DNA of 64,000 nucleotides from Pelodera strongyloides. Its lineage: Eukaryota > Nematoda > Chromadorea > Rhabditida > Rhabditidae. The stretch lies in contig JAANDG010000375.1 of assembly GCA_036852015.1 (NCBI GenBank), positions 62,001 through 126,000 of the forward strand. The letters are read 5' to 3'. The position numbers and the translations under genes were made by a program. Position 1 is the first letter of the stretch. The number at the start of each line of letters is the position of its first letter. Of this stretch, positions 26,601-37,100 are shown piece by piece. Under the pieces are notes generated by a model. That model saw only the letters and a program-made list of their open reading frames with translations, was not told the origin of the DNA and made no database searches.

Positions 26601-29600
26601 AAATTCCACTTCTTCAGCTTCAGTCAGTTCCTGTTTTATAATCTTTTTCACCGCAGGAACGGTTTCGCTGGTTTGCACACTAAAAAGGGAAAAATTTACG
26701 ACAAAACAAAATAATTAAAACGCAGGGCCTGGTAGTTTAACAGCAATGACATTCAAAGGAGAAGATATCAATATCATGCAGCTAGCAGCTACTTGAAGCA
26801 AGAAAAACTGCCACCTCCAGAGATGGTCTGCGCCCGTGATTGGATTGTCGTCCAACCAACGTTTGTAGGCGAAAATTAGAGTTTATATTCAAATTTAACG
26901 CGCGAATGTTTATTTACTTATTAAAAACCAAAAGGTGTGAATCCGCGGATGAACCGATGAACATATGAACAATAAAACGAACACATAAACGCAAAGATGG
27001 CCGATAAGATTAGCAGCGAGAATTGACATTTTTGTGCACTTACACCAATCCTACAACTGCGACAACCACAAATATACTAAAAGCATTAATCAGCGAATAA
27101 GCAAAGAACTTACGATACGTTCGGCACGTTCGAATTAGAAGTACTTGGCGTGGCTGACGTTGAAGGTGATGGCGACCGAATGGGAACGCTAAACTGTGGC
27201 GGTTGCGGAGCATAGGATATAGGCGACGGCATATAGAGACCTGAAATGAAAACTTTAGAATAAAAAATAAAAAAAAGAAGATACAGACCAGTTTTCCATA
27301 TATTGATATATTTCCACATCAGTGGTCATACACTGATAGCAGCTCGCCATAACCATAGCACACACTACAAGTTGCATAAATGATAAATCTTAGCTATTTT
27401 ATTTGATTCGCGACATTCTGGTTGTTTGTATGTGTGAATAAAGTGGTCATATATAAGGGATACGGACCACAATTCGAATCCATACTTACCGGACCCATAA
27501 TATAACATTCAAGTAGAAAAACACGAAATTGAGCAAGATTCAGAAGTTGGATGAAGGAAATATAAAATAACCAACTTACTTGAGTATTCCGGAGCAGAAA
27601 CTGACGGTGGAACATACGAAGGATTGACTGGAGACGTCACCCTTGGAGGCACATCGACTGTAGCCGTATTCAAAACAGGAGCAGTGTTTTGCACATGTTT
27701 CTAAAATGTTTACCGTAACTAAACAACTATGATGTTATAAAAAAACCAGTCATGGAATACATACACAGATCCGTTCAAGACTAACACATATTTGGTCCAA
27801 ATTGTTTATCATCGATTTTTCCACAATTAGCAATTAGCATATTATGCAACATGCAACCCAGTTTTAACAGAGAATTTTTTTATGCACGCCTGGGCCTTGG
27901 AGTCTCAAAAAAACTAAACGGTAATATGCCACAGGAAATAGCAGCGGACCCAGACAATTCAGTACAGTACGTAGAGTTTCCATTAAAAGTCAACTAGTCA
28001 GCGTTCTTTATGTTTGTATCGCCTCTTCTAAACCGCTAATCATAGATATATATAATATAAAATATATATTCTATACTTCGTCGTACTCATGGCGCTCGAA
28101 CTGTTTGTATCACAGAAAGTCATTATGCATCAAAAATATACCAAGCGGTAATTCTAGTCCGAAATCTTCAGACGCCTTTGAAATGAAATTCTCATAAGTC
28201 ATAATTAATTTCCAAAAAAAAAAGTGTTTTCAGATTCTGAAAGCACTTCAGATACCTGTGGATCTGGTTTATGCGTGCTTGGTGGTGGAATAATCACTGG
28301 ATTGAACTGAGGTCTCGGACCGGCTCCTGACTTGGGAGGCAATGCAATTGAACACCTGTAAAAAATAGTACTGGTAATTATAAACAAATCGACTCATGCA
28401 CAGTCTGACAAAATATGAAAAGCACTCGAAGCAACTTCATGAACAAAATGACGTTTCGAGTCTCGAAGCCAAACAACATAATGTAAAGGAACGGTACCAG
28501 TAGATACATACATCTGTGGATGCACCCAATATTCTATGATATTTGATTGTTATACATATTCTAAGGAGGAAGCTGAAAAAACCCAAGGAATCCCAAATAT
28601 CTCACCCAGGCGTCGGACAAACATTATTCTTGACTAGCGTTATCATCGCTGAGCTCTGGTCCAACCACGGCTTTTTCCTGTGCGAAATCCACAGAGGCTT
28701 GCCTAAAATAATTCACATACACGTACCAATATCGATACCACCCAATTTGCTTTACGCCATTGGTCACGCTTACCCCGAGCATACCATAAATCGCATTAGC
28801 CCTAAAACCCGTCTATACTCCAGAACGCCACTGAACAAAGTTGCCTCGCAAATGCCGAGAAAATTGCCTCGACAATGCCTAGCTGCCTTCACGAGTTTTG
28901 CCGCGGAGCATTGTCGAGGCGAAAGCTCGGCAAATCGCTGCCTAGCTTTTGCCGAGGCGGCAGTTTTCGAGGCAATAATAAATAAATTGTGCAATAATTT
29001 TATATGTTATGTGATGTGTCTATCACACATCACATAACATATATTATATGAATAATGAATAAAGCCTCATAAGACACACGAACATGGGTGGAATTGAACC
29101 CTGACCACTCAACTGTAATCAGCGCCTTCACCCACTGAGCTATGCACGCATATGTGGCAAAAGGACGGAAAGACGTAGACGTCTTTCCGCTGGCAGTCAA
29201 TTGGACCTATCCTCGGCTGCCTCGGCATTTGCGAGGCGCTACCTCGGCATTGTCGAGGCGCTTTTTCCTCGGCATTGTCGAGGCAAATCGTGAAAACCTC
29301 GGCGTTTGCGAGGCAACTTTTTTCAGTGGCTCCACTAAGTAGACCATAATTAGAGCCGTTGCAGCACTCCCGCGTAAAACTTTGGTGCGTTTTTATTCGA
29401 TATGGTCATTTCCGCTAAGAAACTGGAAATTTCTGCAAAATATCCATATCGAAGTGCTCTTACCGAACGATGGCCACGATGGCCTTTCCCGTACGTAGAT
29501 TTAAGTTAAAATTACAAATGGAACAACACATACGATCATGATGATAGTAAGGGCAGTGTGTGCGCGGACAGTCCACTTCCGGGCACATCACTTTGAAGTT

Positions 29601-29618
29601 GCTAGCAGACGGAAACAT
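15592..29618 (-). CDS. REXO1: REXO1-type RNA 3'-5' exonuclease (DEDDh), 27 exons
   Basis: Nuclear DEDDh 3'-5' RNA exonuclease of the REX1/REXO1 (Elongin A-binding protein 1) family. Coding exons: 29534-29618, 28606-28702, 28256-28355, 27580-27700, 27114-27240, 26574-26679, 26367-26423, 25639-25787, 25082-25145, 24053-24124, 23608-23772, 23174-23296, 22619-22753, 22158-22247, 21133-21237, 20666-20806, 20112-20210, 19490-19606, 19071-19197, 18683-18795, 18252-18390, 17884-17994, 17414-17574, 16915-17054, 16486-16628, 16108-16224, 15592-15665. The sum is 3078 nt, or 1025 aa (human 1221). It opens with a CCCH finger (C12, C17, C22, H26), followed by Pro/Ser-rich linkers and Lys/Glu-rich coiled coils encoded at 20.6-23.8 kb. 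A REXO1 central domain follows, with paired-Cys motifs RRCCRCG and FNCCEG. The exonuclease domain has FAMDCEM (D873, E875), IGHSLESD (D956) and GHDSKEDA (H1005, D1010), so all five catalytic residues are present. Exon 2 (28606-28702) is the least certain: the phase-consistent frame is used, although another frame looks more coding-like before hitting a stop. Confidence 0.93.
17285..17398. repeat. MITE relative with CTCGGGGAACTATTCCCC core
   Basis: Core matches the 805-926 element. One end reads GAGTGGTGAGGCCTCC; the other end is degraded. Lies in a REXO1 intron. Confidence 0.6.
17586..17645. repeat. (AAT)n microsatellite
   Basis: Trinucleotide run of TAA/AAT in a REXO1 intron. Confidence 0.9.
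19666..19845. repeat. Family-1 MITE, diverged
   Basis: Ends GCTTTAAAAACGTATAACG and GGCCGGTACTTCGCTTTAA. Lies in a REXO1 intron near exon 18. Confidence 0.65.
20866..21023. repeat. Short inverted-repeat element, ATGGGGTTTCCAAGTAT ends
   Basis: TTATGGGGTTTCCAAGTAT on the left is inverted as ATACTTGGAAACCCCATAA on the right, spanning about 155 bases in a REXO1 intron. A related end lies at 30001-30030. Confidence 0.75.
21420..21514 (+). repeat. Dispersed relative of the 238-bp unit
   Basis: Ends GTCGCCTCAGGCGGCGATAG then CCGTCTGG, identical to the third unit of the 49.5-50.3 kb array. Lies in a REXO1 intron. Confidence 0.65.
21978..22126. repeat. MITE, GAGGCCGTACTCACC subfamily with AGGGAG arms
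   Basis: GAGGCCGTACTCACCAAC at one end, GTTGGTGAATACGGCCTC at the other. Inside is AGGGAGTCCCCCTAGGC and its partner. Same subfamily as 30776-30917. Confidence 0.8.
22828..22961. repeat. Palindromic MITE, AAAGCAGTATTGCAC ends
   Basis: TTAAAGCAGTATTGCACAT at one end and GTACAATACTGCTTTAAAA at the other. The TTAAA border is shared with the main MITE family but the interior differs. Confidence 0.75.
24292..24428. repeat. MITE, GAGGCCATATTCAC family
   Basis: Ends TGAGGCCATATTCACCACTC / GAGTGGTTAATATGGCCTCA with the same CCCTCGGGGAAATATTCCC core as the copy at 805. Lies in a REXO1 intron. Confidence 0.8.
24726..24976. repeat. Long inverted-repeat MITE, GGGCGCATTCGAG ends (copy 1)
   Basis: About 250 bases. 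The left end GGGCGCATTCGAGTTGGACA and its inverted partner TGTCCAACTCGAATGCGCCC close the element, with inner arms TTTTCCGGAAAAG and GGTTCGAGATGGA. Lies in a REXO1 intron. Confidence 0.85.
25345..25590. repeat. Long inverted-repeat MITE, GGGCGCATTCGAG ends (copy 2)
   Basis: Second copy 370 bases from the first, in the next REXO1 intron upstream. It keeps the centre GATCGATTGATTTTAG and both arms with scattered differences. Confidence 0.85.
29001..29043. repeat. Perfect 19-bp hairpin nested in the CACTA-like element
   Basis: TATATGTTATGTGATGTGT and its exact inverse are separated by a 5-base loop CTATC. Confidence 0.9.
29081..29150 (-). repeat. tRNA-like sequence inside the CACTA-like element
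   Basis: The minus strand has an A-box TAGCTCAGTGGG and a B-box GGTTCAATTCC at tRNA spacing. The acceptor and T stems pair poorly, so it is more likely a tRNA relic or SINE head than a working tRNA. Confidence 0.45.
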
Positions 29619-29668
29619 GATGTTCGCAAATGCAGCAACATAAGCTGCCACGAATCCTGCAAGTAAAC
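29619..29668 (-). promoter_or_regulatory. Splice acceptor in the REXO1 5' region
   Basis: Minus-strand TTTACTTGCAG ends at 29657, 38 nt before the chosen ATG. The stretch between is open in frame, so the N-terminus could be slightly longer through a cis-spliced exon. The simplest reading is a 5' UTR that is trans-spliced or cis-spliced here. The chosen Met starts a segment that aligns with the CCCH start of vertebrate REXO1. Confidence 0.45.
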
Positions 29669-29868
29669 CATCAAAGTGTTATAAAGTAACGGCGGCTACT
29701 CATTTATCTCGAGTCGACTAGTCAGTTGTATCGTTTTACGATGTTCTTACTGTCAGGTTAAATATAAAATATAATAAACTTTAAATTAGTAAATTAAATT
29801 AAATAAAAAAAATTCGAAAGTTGGACCGTGTGGGCGGGACCATCGGAAGGAAGAAGCCTGTGCGTTTT

Positions 29869-29906
29869 ATGCGGGTTTACTCGTGCGCAGATTCAACAAA
29901 GCCCAC
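29869..29906 (+). CDS. Candidate first exon of the unrecognised plus-strand gene
   Basis: ATG opens MRVYSCADSTKP and is followed by a GTGAAAG donor in the phase needed by the exon at 31148-31307. Phase agreement and position are the only support. The donor is weak, and a short 38-nt exon can fit by chance. The true 5' end may lie elsewhere or be trans-spliced. Confidence 0.2.
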
Positions 29907-30393
29907 GTGAAAGTACAAATGACGAAAATTGCGGTGCGAGTGTGCCGGAAACGAAATCTATAGCGCTATCACTTTCGCCGTTTCGCGCGCAATTTTCAAG
30001 GTTATGGGGTTTCAATGTATGGCAAAATTTTCCTGGTTGTGCTTTCTAGTATCGGAAAATTTATCGTATCTTGGAACTACGCGACAATATTTAAGTTTTA
30101 TTTCAGGTACTGGATCGATGCAGCTTCGACGTCACTGGAGCCCTGTTTGTTCCCTTCTGGCTATCTATCTGCATGAATAAGTTCAGAGATATGGCTAGTT
30201 TGCTAAATTAATTTTTTTTTTCATGAAATCATTAGAAAACACAAAAAATATTGAAATTTGCTCATCTTGGAGGTACGGCGTATGAACGAGTCCCTATCGC
30301 CCAATTGGTAGTATTCGAGTATTCAAACACTGAATCTATATAGATTCCAATCACCCCCAACCTTCATCGGAATGTTGTTCGAATGCATGTGGG

Positions 30394-30545
30394 TGGTGGG
30401 TGCCCATAGCGTAATGGTAAACGCACTGGCCTGGATAGCCGAACTAGCTGGTTCGACCCCCGCTCGAGCAAAACCCCCTAATTTTTTATTTCCAACCACA
30501 ATTCGGAAAATGTACATAGACTGTACAACACGTCTCACATTCTAA
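30394..30545 (+). repeat. tRNA-derived SINE, family B (intact)
   Basis: A-box TAGCGTAATGG, B-box GGTTCGACCCC, then AGCAAAACCCCCTAATTTTT and AAAATGTACATAGACTGTAC. A partner copy 360 bases away carries a MITE. Confidence 0.7.
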
Positions 30546-30752
30546 TTTGAAGCTACAATATAAAAGGCTAGTAAGCTCAAAACACAATGCATATTTTTAG
30601 CCTGTTCACTTTTTACTGGTTTATTTTCAACGAAATATGGAAAGCACAATGAACAAAAACTCTATTAACAATACATTAACGTGAGTGTTCATTCATTTAC
30701 TAATCTTTTTGCTCAAATAATACTAAAATCAACGCATATATTTTACGCTTCA

Positions 30753-31015
30753 AGGGTATAAGCGCACTGGCCAGACGCCGTATTCACCAAAACGCAGGGA
30801 GCCTTCCCTGGCCTTCCCAGGGAGCCAAAGAGTGCGTAGAGAGTGCGAGCGCAGAAGAGATTCAGAGCACCCGTGAGCCGAGGGAGGGCTCCCTTGTGTG
30901 TTGGTGAATGCGGCCTCTGGATAGCCGAAGATGCAGGTCCCCGCTTTAGCAAAACCCCAGTATTTCATTAGCAACGGAAATTCATAAAATGTACATAGAG
31001 TATACAACTCTTTAT
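30753..31015 (+). repeat. tRNA-derived SINE, family B (interrupted)
   Basis: Same order of blocks as the intact copy (ATAAGCGCACTGGCC, TGGATAGCCGAAGATGCAGG, AGCAAAACCCC, AAAATGTACATAGAGTATAC) split by the MITE at 30776-30917. Confidence 0.7.
30776..30917. repeat. MITE inserted inside a SINE copy
   Basis: Ends AGACGCCGTATTCACCAA / TTGGTGAATGCGGCCTCT. The flanking SINE sequence (cactggcc...tggatagccg) is continuous in the intact neighbour at 30394-30545, so the insertion point can be read directly. Confidence 0.85.
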
Positions 31016-31147
31016 TCAAGAATAGCTCCTGACCTGTTCAATTCTTAGACGACAACTCTCAGCTGACAAATTGCTCGACGCCTTCAGGCTACACAGACTC
31101 TAAAAAAACTACAAACTACATCCTAAAAACCATAAAATACATTTCAG

Positions 31148-34100
31148 CGTTGTCTCTCTGCCTCCGACTTTGCACGACGACCTTCGAAAGGGAGTCATCT
31201 TGCTCACACTCATCAGTGTGCTCCTAGGCCTTCAGCTCTTGCTCCGGGTGGTCACCGATCTCATGAGCATGGTACACGATCGACACAAAGTCACACACAA
31301 GAATAAGGTTTGTTCCATAATTTGAGAAGTTTCAATACGACCTGAAGCATATAAGATTAGGCTAACCTATAGCCCTAACCCATACCCTTAGTTCCATAGT
31401 CTTCTAACCCATAGTCCTAGGTCCTAATCCCTGATATTTGTGTTTCAAATCGCACGAATATAGAGTCGGATAATGTTACTGATCGAAGGTAGAAGTCTTT
31501 AAGAATCTGTAGACAAAGTTCCCAGTGCCTGGCCACAGTGGACAGTTTTGCGCCAGCTTGCCGCGTATCTTACCATACTAATTGTGTTAACCGAGTTTTC
31601 TCAGTCAGCTTTGTCTTTCGTATGCTTGCCTTGTGCACGTTTACATTGCCATGAGTATGTAACATGTTAATTTTCAAGCTACGTAAGCTAATGTATCTAA
31701 AACGAAATACCGGCCGTTTTTTGAAAGTACAACAGCATTATTATGCATCTTTCGCTAATGAACATAAATTAGAATAAAACATCGAGCTCTAGCCACTTGG
31801 CTTAGGCTATCGTAAGAATTCAGTTGTACAAGTTGCGTTTCAAAAACCGGCCTTTATTTCGCTTTAAGGGCATAATAATAACGCTTTACAGAAAGACAGT
31901 AATCGCTCAAAAAGAGCGAAGAAGCCAAAGAACAGAAGTGATCCCGAGAGGGGACCATCATCTCTATCAAAGAGCTCAAAGTCGAAATCAGTCTCACAAA
32001 AAGGTTACATTTTCCATCTTCCACCATCCTTTATATATTGGTGGGGACTTCATTATGCTTGTATATTAGTATCAGCGATATACCACATTCAATATCTTGC
32101 TACAACTACCACGTTTCAAGTATAATCAAAGTGCTTGAATTTACTATAATAAAAATATAAATCTGATAAGGGGCAAAATTGTCAAATCAAGAATTGTGTG
32201 TAGTTTTAAAGGTAGATCGTTTAATAGACACAATATTAACCAAGGTACCCCGTTTCGACCACTGAGTCATCCCTGAGTCATATACTTAGGCAAATTCATG
32301 CTCATATACACCTATCCCTAAGCCCTAAGCCGCAAGTCTCATGCTCATGCATATGTGATTCTTTCAGGTTCTCTATCCAAGTCAAACAGGAAGTCTCGTC
32401 CGTCGTCTTCTAATGAAAAATCAACTTCGAAAAGAAAACAAGGTACACGAGAAGGCCTTCAGAAGTCTTCCCCATTTAAAGAACAAGCAGCGTCTGACCG
32501 GTGGGAAACAATTTTTTTAACATTTTTTTTGCATAAGCGTCTTTTTAACTGGAATACTTTTTGATGAATTTCGGTAGTTTGGAGCTGACTTACTTTGCAT
32601 TCAATCTTGCAACACTAAGCAAACATCTTTAACCGCAAAGCCGCCTTCATATACTTTGCTATTTGTTATTTTATATTAAACTCTTTATTTAGAAAAAAAA
32701 AACACTGCCAACACCTTCAAGAGACTCATTCTATTTATAAAGCGTCTTTAAAAAACCATTTATTTATTTATTTCAGTTCCTTTAATTGCTCATCTGCCCA
32801 GCTTCCCAGTCGCCTGCTAATGTTGCGCACGGACGGAGTCGTTCAGGTTTTCTATACAATTTTTCCTCAATCAAAAATTCCTCAATAATCTAAAGTAATC
32901 TGTAGTTCAATCAATATATTAATTTGTTAATAAATAATACTCAAAAATTCATCAATAATCTAAAGTAATCTGTAGTTCAATCAATTTATTAATTTGTTAA
33001 TAAATAATACATCTTTTACGCCACTAGAGCGTTCACCTTTATTCAGCGGGGGTTCAAATTCAAAGTTTGTTTATGACATGTTCCGCAGAGGTCCTGAGCA
33101 GCGGGCGACGAGTTCCAGATGAAAAATTGCTCGACGTCTTCGGGCTAGGGCCAGGAGGGATCGCCCATGATTCCCTCGCCGGGTGGTGGTTTCAAAGTTG
33201 TCACGGGCCGGAATCGAACTCTGATCGATTGCAATAGAGTCGAACCGAGTTTATTCATTATCTTCGGTAGTCAATGTATATCCGTTGGGGAAGAAAAATT
33301 ACTGTATCGACGGTTCCGTGACAAGAAAAAAAAACATATAATTCGAAGAAATATAAATACTATTTAGAAGACTGCTAAAAGAAATTCTGAGAATTTTTTC
33401 AGGGTTCTCAAAATAAGTTGTTGAAAAAGAGGAAGATTCTCAGTAAGCCAACGGCTTCACCGGCCTTATCACAAACTACAGTAACTTCCGCAGCTTCTGC
33501 AGCCCCAGTAACAAATGCAACCACAGAACCATCAACAAAAATTGGTAAGTAAAATGCAAGCCGGCCTGGTGGTGTAGTGGTTAACTTCTGAGCATCCATG
33601 CAAACGTCACGGGTTCGATTCCCGGTTGTTGTAGGCGTGAGTCCGAAAATAGGCCACTAACACTAATGCAAAAAAAAGGTAAAAAAAAAAAAAGTAAAAA
33701 AAAATTATTAGGGGTCTCCTCTCTCACCATGGCGCATAAATTATATAATAAGATGGCAGATTTGCTCTTCTCAAGATCGCTTTTTGTGATAATTAGATTA
33801 CAAACAATAAATGCTGGTACTAATTGGAAGCTTCATAATTCATAATTCGCACTCATTGTAATTATAAATTGTTTACTTTTCAGGAGCTGTCCGTACTTGT
33901 AGCACGCAAAACACGGTTTCTCAGTTGTGCGGAGGTAATTTGTTTTGGGAACATTAGTACGTTCGGTTTGGTAAACTAGCCTAACCGTACGTAACTTGTC
34001 AAACTTTACTTTCTCATATATTTTGTTAGTTTGCTATTCCAGTTGAAGCATAGTCTTTAATATATGGTTTATTGGAAGACAATAAATAAATAAACAAAGA

Positions 34101-37100
34101 AACAGCATGCAGTGATGTCAAATGTCAACCAACAGGAACCCTAAGACACGGCGCTTCACAACGCACGTATACTGACGAGGGACCAAAATATTTATATGAC
34201 CCCTTGTCAGTATGGGATGTTTTTGTACGCATTTCCGTCTTAGGGTTGCCTTTTGCGTATTGTAATCATTAAACATTTATAACTAACCATTCCATGTATC
34301 TCTCTCACGTTAGCATAAATAAGCTAGACGTGGGAATATCCTGAAGCTCTGAACTTTGCAGTTCGTATTTTCAATTAAAGGGAGAGGCCCACGAGAAGAA
34401 AGTTGTCCTCAATTTACTTGAACAGAATGTCCGGTACTTCAGAAATATTACCGTTAAAACCGCATTGCTTGAAGCCTAAAGCTCACACAGTTATTCCCCG
34501 TCAAACAGTTCGGCCAGGTACCGTAGTCAGCAACATCAAAATTCGTTTTTACGGTTTATATCCGTTCATTTGCATTCTTTTTCCAGATAATAATGGTCAA
34601 ACGAACAAAGATCATTCTTACGTTTATAAAGAGGCTTTTCCAATACAGTAATGCCCTAAAAGCGCTAAAATTGTTTCTGGCTACGGTACCTGGCCGAACT
34701 GTTTGCCGGAGAATAACTCAGTGAGTTCCAGGCTTCAAGCATTGCCGTTTTCACTGTAATATTTCTGACATTCCGGACATTCTGTACAAATAAATTGAGG
34801 AAAACTTTTTTCTCGTGGGCCTCTCCCTTTAAAGCGAAATACCGGCCGGTTTTGAAACGCATTGTGGACGACTGATTTCTTACGTATTTATGCTAATTTT
34901 CTCGAATTTAGCTCGATTTTTTTTTATTCTTATTTATGTCATTTGCATAAACAGACCGGTATTTCGCTTTAAAGCATTTTACATCTGTAACCTGTATGTG
35001 TTTCTCATTAGTAAATGTCCCTCAGTGGGTGTGCCGATTCCAACTGGCATGTAATAAACGTTACACACACCATTGTTTTTCATTCTACCGTACCATATAT
35101 ACGACACGACAGCAACTTCAATAATATGTGAGATTAGCGATTCCATATACGACCGCGGTACCTGGTTTACTATTCCCGAACCAGGGCCGAACCTCCACCT
35201 TCTGCTGACCAATCGCTAGCACTGTTACGAAAACAGTGGGTCAATTATATTCTGTACCTTTCATCTCGTCTAATCACGTACTCGACTTATTCAAAAACTA
35301 CGACAACTTACGATTCTTCAGTCTACGTCTACCCGCAACAACAGCACCCAAGACGGCAAATACATAATTCAGCAGGGTAATAGTGTAAAGGTGTCCCAAA
35401 GGCTGAACTGGACACCGCCTTGTTTTTCTACGTATTGGGTTCTTAGGAAGTCTGTTGTTAAAAACTCCCATCTAATCGGTTAACTCCATATTTTACTTCT
35501 TCGCTCATTGAAAGTTGTTCGCAGCCACAAACGTGAGTTCTTCATTGCCACAGAGCCCAAATAATAAGTTGTGTCCTGTATAATATAAATTACGCAAATA
35601 AAGGCAGCACCGGAAGGTTGGAATGGAAGAGTGACTGACCTAATATAGGGAACGTATTTATGAGACGTGATAATTTGTTGAAGTTATATGCTACGTTGAA
35701 TTATTGATGAAGCTAGATTTCGAATGTTGAGCGATTGATTTGTATCTTATGCAAGTAACACGATGAGAGTATTAGTTAATGCAATGTTTGATTTTAATTG
35801 AGATTGGTACATGATTTAATTGTCGTATAGATATATTTTGTTAGCTAAACACCACACGGTAGAATTTTCTATTTTTATGTTTGCACATCTGAGGACATAG
35901 GACATTTGTATAGTTTTCTAGTTTGTTAATATTAACTATTTCAACCATACGCATTTACGGTTTTACTTACGATACAGTACGTTTATACAATTGTTTTAAC
36001 ATAAGCACGGGGACCGTGCTAGTTAGGGAACGAGGATGTAACCTGTATGTGTTTCTCATTAGTAAATGTCCCTCAGTGTGTGTGCCGATTCCAACTGGCA
36101 TGTAATAAACGTTACACACACCATTGTTTTTCATTCTACCGTACCATATATACGACACGACAGCAACTTCAATAATATGTGAGATTAGCGATTCCATATT
36201 ATAACACATCCGTCTTTTATCGAAAAAAAAACAACAAACAGAAAATGTGCTATTCAGATCCCGTCCGCACGTGCAGCACACAGAACACCGTTTCGCGAGT
36301 TGGTTGTGGAGGTAACTATAAATAAATGTTGAAGGAGCTCCTCGTCTACTTTCTTTCCTCTGTTATATTTTGTTTCCTAATGTTATTAAACTACATATTA
36401 GCGGTGTCTCCAAGATGCAAGTTGGGCACAGCTAATGCGCAAGAGGGGCACAAGTGCGGCCCCCAAGCAGCTGTGCGGGCTGTGCCACAGCTCTCAAGCC
36501 GCTGCGACACGGCCCTAAGTCGCTGTGACACGACCCTCAAGCCGCTGTGACACGGTCTCTGTTCTTTTTTTGTGCTACCGCTCTATTGTATGGAGTGCAC
36601 CTCTTTCATGGGGAGACCTGTATTTCTTAGACATAGTATCTGTACTTGATGGTAAAGGTAAATCAGTAACGCTTTTGAAGAAACTCTCTTTAGACAGATC
36701 CTCTCTAAACGCCACCGAAGAGATAACTTCTGCCTATCGTTTCCTGGAGAATGAGCCTTCTCAAACACCGTCAAAGACCGATCATCAGTCTCCTCTAGTC
36801 AAGATTGTGGTACTTTTTCTACTATTTAAAAACATTTCTATAAATATTTTATCATTTCATAAAAATTTTGGACAATGCGCTTGAACATATATGCATGTTC
36901 TTGTTATGTTCATGTGTACTTTCTTGGTTAATTATAATTCTAAGTAATTGTGTGATTATTATTATTAATTATATAACTGACATTATTAATTAATAATCAT
37001 ATTTTCAGCCCCCTCTCCTCTCTCCATCATGCAATGTCCCGGCTCTAGCCGTGACACCTAATAAGGAAGAAACAAAGAGCGAGAAAAAACAATCAGAATA

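Larger units (their letters stand above)
28829..29328. mobile_element. CACTA-like non-autonomous DNA element, 500 bp
   Basis: Terminal inverted repeats of about 31 bases with few mismatches begin CACTGAACAAAGTTGCC and end GGCAACTTTTTTCAGTG. Subterminal copies of CCTCGGCATTGTCGAGGC-like units repeat on both sides. GC flanks both ends as a possible 2-base target duplication. No transposase is encoded. It lies in the first REXO1 intron and holds a nested hairpin and a tRNA-like sequence. Confidence 0.75.
29619..31147. other. Divergent intergenic region between REXO1 and the plus-strand gene
   Basis: The two genes face away from each other, so this interval should hold both promoters. It also contains two copies of a tRNA-derived SINE (30394-30545 and 30753-31015). 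A segment at 30001-30105 resembles the end of the 20866-21022 MITE (ATGGGGTTTC...TCTTGGAACTAC). A possible first exon of the plus-strand gene is listed separately. Confidence 0.45.
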
